A stretch of DNA of 5,572 bases from Bacteroidota bacterium (GTDB taxonomy: Bacteria; Bacteroidota; Bacteroidia; J057): contig CAUJFT010000472.1 of NCBI GenBank assembly GCA_963169475.1, forward strand, positions 1 to 5,572. Direction: 5' to 3'. Under the pieces are notes generated by a model, which was not told the origin of the DNA, made no database searches, and worked only from the letters and a program-made list of their open reading frames with translations. Position numbers and translations under genes: made by a program. Shown piece after piece: positions 1-5,572 of this stretch (the stretch's first letter is position 1; every line of letters begins with the position of its first letter).

Positions 1-237
1 ATGAAGGTGTTTTTTGGGGAGAAAATAGATACCCTTAAAAAAGAAATAGAAACTTTAAGGAATCCTACTACTCCCACCGAAAAAGAAAAACTAAAAGAAC
101 TCCGTAAAAAACTTGAAACTATATATATAATCAGAAAACAAAATTATACTCAAAATCCCGACGAAGAAAAAGCCATAAAGCAAAAGTTTGAAGAATGGGA
201 TTTGTGGCTTAAAGAAAATGGATATAATGACGACTAA
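1..237 (+). CDS. Small charged helical protein, function unknown (possibly 5'-truncated)
   Basis: The frame is open from the first base of the window to a TAA and gives 78 residues if the ATG at base 1 is the true start. That start cannot be tested because nothing upstream is visible, so this may be the C-terminal part of a longer protein. The product is very rich in Lys and Glu. Residues about 8-45 look like an amphipathic helix or short coiled coil, interrupted by a Pro/Thr-rich turn near residues 22-26. The C-terminal third has a Trp-containing acidic helix (EEWDLWLKENGY). There is no signal peptide, membrane segment or cysteine. GC is about 30 %, clearly lower than the roughly 40 % of the two large genes, which is compatible with a recently acquired or weakly constrained gene. 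It converges on the helicase-nuclease gene across a gap of about 250 bases. I do not recognise a family; a link to the neighbouring defence-type gene would be speculation. Confidence 0.55.
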   Translation: MKVFFGEKIDTLKKEIETLRNPTTPTEKEKLKELRKKLETIYIIRKQNYTQNPDEEKAIKQKFEEWDLWLKENGYNDD

Positions 238-484
238 GTACCACTAAGATAGTGTTAAGAAAATAATCGCCTATTCTCGCCTATCATATTGAGTAGAAGC
301 AACTGACGGACCTCTCCCCTTAACAAAACAACACTTACTCCAAAGAGACAGATTATGTAGCGAAACCACACCTCTCTACCATTAACCCCAAAACAAGCAA
401 TAAGAACGGAAAAATAAATATGCCCTGCTTTTTATACCAAGACCATTAAGATTTGCAGCATGACTCCTTTATTTATCAAGGATT
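238..484. other. Convergent intergenic region without a supported gene
   Basis: This gap lies between the stop of the small + strand gene and the stop of the large - strand gene. Stops are frequent in the frames I read, and the start codons present lead to only a few codons. Transcription from both sides would end here, but I see no convincing hairpin followed by a T tract on either strand. The only local structures are a short 4 bp inverted repeat at about 469-484 and an 8 bp direct repeat (TCGCCTAT at 267-274 and 277-284), both within chance expectation. Confidence 0.6.
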
Positions 485-3400
485 TTACTCCTCGTTTTCT
501 TGTAATAGTGCTTGTATTCTTTCCCATTCTTTTTCTTTGTTGATCCAGAAGTTTCTTGCCCAAACCCGATATACTTTCCACCCGTGTAGGATAAGCAATT
601 CCCTTCTGTACACCTCTCTTTCCTTAGCGGTTTCTCCAGAAAAATAATTTTCGCCCTCACACTCTATGGCTAATACAAAATCACGGTCTTCCTCCCGTTT
701 TTTTACGGCAATATCGAGCTTGTAACGGGTATCTCCCAGATTTTTTATCACAAAATAACCAGCATCTGCGAGTTTACTAACCAAAAAATCAGCAATTGGA
801 TTTTGGGTAAAGGAAATAGGAGTAGGCGTAGTGCTTTGCAGAAGCTGGCGCGCCTCTTCCTCCCGGTTTTCGCTTACCGCTTTTACATATTGAAGGTAAC
901 TTTTTAGCAGTCGCGGTCCTCCGTACTTCGCACCTTCCGTTATGAGTTCCGAAGGATTAAAGCTACAAACTACATAAACCTTTTTTCTTGCCCTTGTAAT
1001 GGCTACATTCAGGCGGTTTTCTCCTCCTTGAAGGTTCAATAATCCAAAGTGGGCAGATAATTTTCCTTGTTCATTTCGAGCATATCCTATTGAAAATATC
1101 ATAAGGTCCCGTTCATCTCCTTGTACATTTTCAATATTTTTGACAAAAAGCCCCATAAACTCCCCATTCTCCGTTTTTTGCAAGGCGGATTGGAGTTTTT
1201 CATAGAGAGTAGGGTCGGAAACGGTACACTCCTCTAATTTTTTATCTAATAAATCTTTGATTAATTCCTGCTGAAAATAATTAAAAGTAACTATCCCTAT
1301 AGAAGGAGGAGCAGGAGTATTTACCCATTTCAAAACTATGTCAATGACAGTACGCGCCTCTGGTTCGTTGCGATTTTGCTTCCATTCTCCGCTCACAGAA
1401 ACCCATTCCAAAGGAGGTAAAAACGCCTCTTCGGGCTTCGCCGCTGGAATCACTTGTAATTTCCCTTCATAAAAAACCTGATTTGAAAAATTAATCAACT
1501 CTTCTTCCTTAGAGCGATAATGCCAATTTAGCCTTGCTCCCTCCCAATGCGTTTTGGCAAGGTCAAGAATACTCTCCGCCTCACTTACCATTTCGTTTTC
1601 TATGAGTTCACCCTCTTCATACCGGACAGAATACATATCAAAAGGCTGTAACTGTTTGGAATCACCCGCTATCACCGTTTGCCGCCCTCTAAGCATAATC
1701 GGAATGGCGCGCTCTACGAAACATTGGGAAGCCTCATCGAAAATAACCAAATCAAAATAGTTCTCCGCCATTGGGAAAATAGCAGATATAGACTCCGGAG
1801 ACGCCATCCAGCAAGGGAGTAGTTCCGGAAGCCCTTGTTCCCAAAAAGTATGAATCATTTTTCGTACAGTCCATAATTTTCTTTTTTTACTCACCTGATG
1901 TAGCATCTCCCGAAATGCTAACGGAGTTTTATTTTTGTCGGTTACAGGTACTCCCGCAATCCTTTTTTGGAGAAGATATAAAATATTTTGAATCAAGGCA
2001 TTTCTTTTGTGAGACAAGATGTCGGCATAGTCCACTTGTTTGCGTGCAAATCCCCGCGTACTTACCTCCACCAAAATCGGAAAATCTTTTTCGGCTTGCT
2101 GAATCCAAGCAGAATACATACTGTCTTTGACCGTCTTGACAAATTGTTGCTGAATGGCTTTTTGTTGAAGCACACCTGCATTCTTTCTTATATCCGGCAA
2201 AAGCAACGCCAAGACAGCTTGTTCTTGGGGAAGAAGGGTATGGAGAATTTTGTCGGCTTGGCACAAATCCTCAAAATCCGATACAAGGCTTTCAGCTAAT
2301 CTATCTGCAAAAGATAGGGTTTCTCCAAATATTTCTGCGTTTAGTTTCAGGAATTGGGACGGGTGAAGAAAAGATGTCCATGTTTTTGCTATTTGCGCTA
2401 TGGAGTCTGAAAAAGAGGCTAACATGGAGATAATCTTTAACGATTGTTGCCACTTTTCTTGATTGAGTTCACCCTGAACAAACTCCGGCTGGTGTGCCTG
2501 AAAATATCGCACTTCTTGTATAGATTTCCACACATTAAGGACGCTTTTTTTACGCTCAATCCATGACTCCCACCCCTCAAAGAAATGAGCGGTTTGCAAA
2601 TCATTGAAAAAGGCAAAGCGAAGGAGACGATTATGAAGTGCCAAAAATTGGTTAAGAATACGCATTTCTTCTGATAATAAAGGGAGTTGTTTATCATTCC
2701 AGCTTAATCCCTTGGTCTGGAAATGAGTTTGAATAAACCGGTTTGCTTTATGATATTCTCCCGAAAAAATTCGCAGAGCCTCTCCTTTTTTTGTAATAAA
2801 AGTAGAATATTTCTCTAAAAGCGCAAGGAGCGTTTCCCATTTTTCGCCTTTAAGCAAACGGGTATTCTCTATTTTTTTAAAACAAATTTCTGTTTCTTGA
2901 ATGATAGCCTCAAGGCTTTGGGGGTTTAACCCGTCTTGGCTAAGGACTTTAAGCGACTGTAGGATTTTAGTATCTTGAAAGAATCCTCCCAATTGAGTGA
3001 AAGCTGTAATTTTTTTGCGATTTTCGCCTATATCCGCTATTTCTTCTCCCAAAATTTTTCTTAAACCGTGATATTGAGTGTGTAGTGCTTCTTGTATTTG
3101 CCTTAGAGAAGTAATTTTTTCTATCAGTGAAAATTTATCCTGATACTCCGAAAGATGAAAAGACATTCGTTCAGCCCATGGATAGTCAGGAAGAAAAAAC
3201 TCCGAATAATCACTAATTTTAAGTAATTTATCTATGAGAGACTTGAAATTTTCGATTTTAAATTTTGGGGCATAGGGCGTAAAATTGTAGTGAGCATTTT
3301 CTCTATCTGTTTCAAGGTAGAGCGCGTGAACAGTGGAGCCGAAAGGTTGAATACAAGTCAGGGCTTCGTAAAGGTCATCATAATAAACCCGCATATTGTC

Positions 3401-4639
3401 AGCATGTTTTGCCCATGTTTCAAACCCGCCTTGCATAGAAAGTGTCTCAAAGGCCTGAATCGCCCGCTGAAACTGTGGAATCTCCTCTATTTGTTTTTTG
3501 ATTTTCTGAAAAATCGGTACTCTATCTGATTGCTGGTCATGGACAAGTGCGGCAAAATCGCCCAATCCTAATGCCGAAACGCGCTTATAGACCACATCAA
3601 GTGCTGCCCTTTTTTGGGAGACTACCAGCACTTTCTTTCCGTGTGCAAGTGCATCTGCAATCATGTTTACAATCACTTGGGATTTTCCGGTTCCAGGGGG
3701 ACCGTGTACGACCAAAGACTGCCCGCTTTTTATTTTTAACAGTACTTCTTCTTGAGATTTGTCAATCCGCGTAACAAAAAACCTAAGTGCTTCTGGAATG
3801 GTATGCAAAGACTGCCACCTCTCTACCCTTTGGTCTGCGGGTGTGAAAAAACGCGCAAGGTCAAACCCTTCGGTATCGGCTTCAAGCGTTTCATAATCCT
3901 GAAGTAAAGCAGAGTCCGATTGGGGAAATATCCCCAAGATAACGTTAGATTGAAAGGTAAGAATACCCACTGGTAAAGAATCGGTCTTTTCTTTATTCCA
4001 TGCAACAAACGGAATTATTTTTTGCTCAAATAAGACATAATTAAAATTAATTTCTATCTCATACTTCTTCAATAACTGATAAAAATCTTGCAAAAAAGCC
4101 GTCCAATCTTCCGAATATTCTGGCACTTCGTCCCAGAAAGTAGCTGGAATCCGAGTATTTTGATGCAATTCATACGCCAGAAAAAAAGAAGTATTTACGA
4201 TAATTTCCCCATCTTTTGGGGTTTCAAGCATCCAGCGTGGTTTTCCCTGAAGATTTCGGATTAAGGAAACAGGAAACAATAATACAGGGCAGCGAACCGG
4301 GGTGCCATCCGCAAATTTACCCTCTACAAAAGGATACCCTACGTATAAATCCTGCGTACCGGTTTCTTCGTAAATTGCTTGAAGCTCCCTATAAATCAAA
4401 TTGAGCTGCTTGTCTATAAGATTCGTTTTTTCATGGCGGGAGTCTAACTTATGAATTAATCGATGGTTCTTTCCGGAAAGCACTTTCCGAAATAAATCTT
4501 CGGCAGAATCTTCTTCCAAGAATGCAAGATTAGTAAAATCCATATCCCGCCGCGGGCTAAGTTTCATTAGCTTTATCGCTCTATTTCCCTGACTGATGTT
4601 GGTAAGCCTTAATTTATAGCTATGTAAAATTTCTCTCAT
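485..4639 (-). CDS. DUF4011-like / superfamily 1 helicase / Vsr-like nuclease fusion, candidate anti-phage defence protein (Hhe-like)
   Basis: This gene encodes a predicted cytoplasmic ATP-dependent nucleic-acid translocase fused to a nuclease, 1384 residues from the chosen start. Residues about 1-130 resemble DUF4011 (SYKLRLTNISQGNR, then DLYVGYPF and CPVLLFPVSL). The helicase core follows: Walker A GPPGTGKSQ at 313-321, motif Ia VLVVSQKRAALDVV at 337-350, Walker B VIFDEAS at 965-971, motif III AGDSKQLQP at 991-999, HYRS at 1040-1043, NVQGDERD at 1171-1178 and the arginine-finger motif LNVAITRAR at 1210-1218. About 600 mostly helical residues separate motif Ia from Walker B. Residues about 1280-1384 form a PD-(D/E)XK/Vsr-like domain with D1309, AIECEG (E1326, E1328) and HGWKVYRVW at 1352-1360. 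The frame stays open to an ATG at 4780, but the extra 47 residues translate the upstream repeat and a candidate promoter, so I take the ATG at 4639, where homology begins. I infer single-gene defence of the Hhe type; a DNA-repair helicase-nuclease is the alternative. The reading frame is intact. Confidence 0.88.
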   Translation of the reverse strand: MREILHSYKLRLTNISQGNRAIKLMKLSPRRDMDFTNLAFLEEDSAEDLFRKVLSGKNHRLIHKLDSRHEKTNLIDKQLNLIYRELQAIYEETGTQDLYVGYPFVEGKFADGTPVRCPVLLFPVSLIRNLQGKPRWMLETPKDGEIIVNTSFFLAYELHQNTRIPATFWDEVPEYSEDWTAFLQDFYQLLKKYEIEINFNYVLFEQKIIPFVAWNKEKTDSLPVGILTFQSNVILGIFPQSDSALLQDYETLEADTEGFDLARFFTPADQRVERWQSLHTIPEALRFFVTRIDKSQEEVLLKIKSGQSLVVHGPPGTGKSQVIVNMIADALAHGKKVLVVSQKRAALDVVYKRVSALGLGDFAALVHDQQSDRVPIFQKIKKQIEEIPQFQRAIQAFETLSMQGGFETWAKHADNMRVYYDDLYEALTCIQPFGSTVHALYLETDRENAHYNFTPYAPKFKIENFKSLIDKLLKISDYSEFFLPDYPWAERMSFHLSEYQDKFSLIEKITSLRQIQEALHTQYHGLRKILGEEIADIGENRKKITAFTQLGGFFQDTKILQSLKVLSQDGLNPQSLEAIIQETEICFKKIENTRLLKGEKWETLLALLEKYSTFITKKGEALRIFSGEYHKANRFIQTHFQTKGLSWNDKQLPLLSEEMRILNQFLALHNRLLRFAFFNDLQTAHFFEGWESWIERKKSVLNVWKSIQEVRYFQAHQPEFVQGELNQEKWQQSLKIISMLASFSDSIAQIAKTWTSFLHPSQFLKLNAEIFGETLSFADRLAESLVSDFEDLCQADKILHTLLPQEQAVLALLLPDIRKNAGVLQQKAIQQQFVKTVKDSMYSAWIQQAEKDFPILVEVSTRGFARKQVDYADILSHKRNALIQNILYLLQKRIAGVPVTDKNKTPLAFREMLHQVSKKRKLWTVRKMIHTFWEQGLPELLPCWMASPESISAIFPMAENYFDLVIFDEASQCFVERAIPIMLRGRQTVIAGDSKQLQPFDMYSVRYEEGELIENEMVSEAESILDLAKTHWEGARLNWHYRSKEEELINFSNQVFYEGKLQVIPAAKPEEAFLPPLEWVSVSGEWKQNRNEPEARTVIDIVLKWVNTPAPPSIGIVTFNYFQQELIKDLLDKKLEECTVSDPTLYEKLQSALQKTENGEFMGLFVKNIENVQGDERDLMIFSIGYARNEQGKLSAHFGLLNLQGGENRLNVAITRARKKVYVVCSFNPSELITEGAKYGGPRLLKSYLQYVKAVSENREEEARQLLQSTTPTPISFTQNPIADFLVSKLADAGYFVIKNLGDTRYKLDIAVKKREEDRDFVLAIECEGENYFSGETAKEREVYRRELLILHGWKVYRVWARNFWINKEKEWERIQALLQENEE

Positions 4640-4659
4640 CTTTTTCCGGTTTTGTGCCT

Positions 4660-4694
4660 CAAAGATAAGAAAAATTTGGAATTTTGAATGCAAG
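4660..4694 (-). promoter_or_regulatory. Candidate Bacteroidota-type promoter for the helicase-nuclease gene
   Basis: On the - strand, TATCTTTG at 4667-4660 matches the Bacteroidota -7 consensus TAnnTTTG exactly. A TTG (in CTTG, 4694-4691) lies 23 bases upstream, at the long end of the TTG-N17-23-TAnnTTTG range described for flavobacteria. Transcription would begin near 4653, leaving a leader of roughly 15 bases before the ATG at 4639, with an A-rich stretch (CCGGAAAAAG) and no strong Shine-Dalgarno. The position fits the chosen start and argues against the ATG at 4780. An 8-base box with four fixed-context positions can occur by chance, and the -33 element is weak. Confidence 0.4.
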
Positions 4695-4708
4695 ACATTT
4701 TGTTGTGG

Positions 4709-4806
4709 TGCTTTGCCATGGATACAAAATCGTAGTGCTTTGCCATGGCAAAGCACTACAAAATCACAATGCTTTGCCATGGATACAAAATCACAATGCT
4801 TTACCT
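4709..4806. repeat. Short tandem repeat cluster, three full units plus a partial one
   Basis: Each unit begins TGCTTTGCCATGG and ends TACAAAATC plus a 4-5 base linker. Unit 1 is 4709-4735 (27 bp), unit 2 is 4736-4769 (34 bp), unit 3 is 4770-4796 (27 bp), and a degenerate fourth copy starts at 4797 with TGCTTTACC. Units 1 and 3 differ only in the last bases of the linker (GTAG versus ACAA). Unit 2 has CAAAGCAC where the others have a single A, which completes a palindrome. The cluster fills most of the gap between the ABC ATPase and the helicase gene. The form suggests a dispersed intergenic element, such as a REP-like or miniature palindromic family, but one locus cannot prove that. The fourth copy runs into the ABC gene's stop codon. 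Confidence 0.85.
4732..4759. repeat. Perfect 28 bp palindrome inside the repeat cluster
   Basis: The left arm GTAGTGCTTTGCCA at 4732-4745 is the exact reverse complement of the right arm at 4746-4759, centred on CCATGG. In RNA it could form a stem of about 12 bp with a minimal loop. On the - strand it is followed by GATTTTG, so it might act as a weak terminator or a 3'-end protecting hairpin for the ABC ATPase transcript, but the T run is short. A protein-binding site or the core of a mobile palindromic repeat are alternatives. Confidence 0.9.
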
Positions 4807-5526
4807 TGAAAGAAAATTGCGGATTAATTCGTCTTCGCTTCGCAGAAAAGCTACGGTTTTTCCTGTAAAATATATTCTATGATTATGAAGCATTACAACA
4901 TTCCCGTTTAGTTTCTCTACCGTATGAAAATCGTGCGTAATGACAATAGAGGTCGTATGTTTTTCTTCCCTATCTAACGTCTGAATCAAGCCATCAATCA
5001 GATTCGCATTAATAGGGTCAAGTCCCGTTGTAGGTTCATCATAAATAAGGTAACGGGGCTTGTGTATGATTGCACGCGCTATTCCCACTCTTTTTCTCAT
5101 TCCTCCGGATAACTCATCGGGGAATTTGGTCATAATATCCGGAGAAAGCCCTACTTTTATTAATGTTTCCTCTACCTTTTCTTTAATTTTTCTTGGGGTT
5201 TCTTTCTTTTCCTCCAATAGCCGGATTCCTATATTTTCATAGATATTTAGAGAACTGAATAAAGCCGCATTCTGAAAAACAACCCCAAATTTCCGAAGAA
5301 CTTCTCTCCATGTTTTGGGACTAAAATAATGAATGTTTTCGCCATCTATCCATATTTCTCCAGAGTCTGGTTCTTCAAGTCCGAGAATCAGTTTTGTCGT
5401 AACAGATTTTCCACTTCCGCTCATGCCCACAAGACAAAAAATTTCTCCCTGAACAATATCAAGGCTGATATTTTCGAGTACAGATAGGTCGCCCCATTTT
5501 TTATAGACATTTTTTAGCTGAATCAT
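4801..5526 (-). CDS. mlaF: ABC transporter ATP-binding protein, MlaF/Mkl type (phospholipid transport across the envelope)
   Basis: This is a complete nucleotide-binding subunit of 241 residues, the usual single-domain length. Counting from the ATG at 5526, it has Walker A GMSGSGKS at 34-41, a Q-loop in VVFQNAALF (Q85), the signature LSGGMRKR at 139-146, Walker B YLIYDEP at 159-165 with catalytic E164, the D-loop GLDP at 168-171 and the switch histidine in VITHD (H198). The Q-loop surroundings (FQNAALFSSLNIYENI) and the signature followed by RVGIARAI are typical of the MlaF/Mkl group, which powers lipid movement between inner and outer membrane with an MlaE permease and an MCE-domain binding protein. 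The permease gene would be expected just upstream, outside the window. A TTG two codons earlier (5532) is possible but less likely; an in-frame TAA lies shortly before it. The last codons, AGG TAA, lie in a degenerate copy of the adjacent repeat. A different ABC import or export role cannot be excluded. Confidence 0.88.
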   Translation of the reverse strand: MIQLKNVYKKWGDLSVLENISLDIVQGEIFCLVGMSGSGKSVTTKLILGLEEPDSGEIWIDGENIHYFSPKTWREVLRKFGVVFQNAALFSSLNIYENIGIRLLEEKKETPRKIKEKVEETLIKVGLSPDIMTKFPDELSGGMRKRVGIARAIIHKPRYLIYDEPTTGLDPINANLIDGLIQTLDREEKHTTSIVITHDFHTVEKLNGNVVMLHNHRIYFTGKTVAFLRSEDELIRNFLSR

Positions 5527-5572
5527 ATCCAAGTAACCAAAGTATTAATTCTTGAAACTCATTAAAAACTAT

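Noticed and set aside
267..284. Direct repeat TCGCCTAT twice, 10 bases apart, as a possible site or CRISPR-like pair
   Set aside because: It is only 8 bp with two copies and a 2-base spacer; chance is sufficient and there is no array.
469..484. CCTTTATTTATCAAGG as a terminator for the helicase gene
   Set aside because: The stem is only 4 bp with an AT loop and no T tract follows on the - strand.
453..660. Short open frames on both strands around the 3' end of the large gene
   Set aside because: They overlap the nuclease-encoding end of the large gene in other frames, have no recognisable protein features, and the long frame is strongly supported by motifs.
1929..2299. Overlapping frames of about 100 residues on both strands inside the large gene
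   Set aside because: The translations are Cys/Ser-rich and lack domain features, as expected for shadows of the helicase frame.
4709..4806. The repeat cluster as a CRISPR array
   Set aside because: The units abut directly with no unique spacers of 25-40 bases, and no cas gene is present.
5533..5550. TACTTTGG upstream of the ABC ATPase as a -7 promoter box
   Set aside because: It does not have the two-base spacing of TAnnTTTG, and an MlaF-type gene is more likely to be co-transcribed with a permease gene outside the window.

Overview
The window reads as a moderately AT-rich bacterial chromosome (GC about 40 % in samples of the two large genes). It probably comes from a member of the Bacteroidota. 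The evidence is a TAnnTTTG-type -7 box in front of the large gene, no clear Shine-Dalgarno sequences before the starts, and protein sequences of that flavour. I cannot name a genus.

Layout, left to right. (1) Bases 1-237 hold a small, highly charged, probably helical protein on the + strand; its start may be cut by the window edge. (2) Bases 238-484 are a convergent intergenic gap with no gene I can support. (3) Bases 485-4639 on the - strand encode one very large protein of 1384 residues. It has an N-terminal DUF4011-like region, a superfamily 1 helicase core split by an insertion of about 600 residues, and a C-terminal PD-(D/E)XK/Vsr-like nuclease domain of the MTES_1575/DUF559 kind. This is the layout of known or suspected single-gene anti-phage proteins (the Hhe type, DUF4011-helicase-Vsr). 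(4) Bases 4640-4800 are a short intergenic stretch with a candidate promoter for the large gene and a small repeat cluster: about three and a half copies of a 27-34 bp unit, one of which carries a perfect 28 bp palindrome. (5) Bases 4801-5526 on the - strand encode an ABC-transporter ATPase of the MlaF/Mkl lipid-transport type. Its partner permease would be expected just beyond the right edge.

The ATPase and the helicase-nuclease lie in the same direction, but I do not think they share a function. The repeat cluster and the candidate promoter separate them, and the first looks like an envelope housekeeping gene while the second looks like accessory defence. The most interesting points are the candidate solo defence protein and the repeat cluster. 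The cluster supplies the stop codon of the ATPase gene and also creates a false upstream start for the helicase gene.
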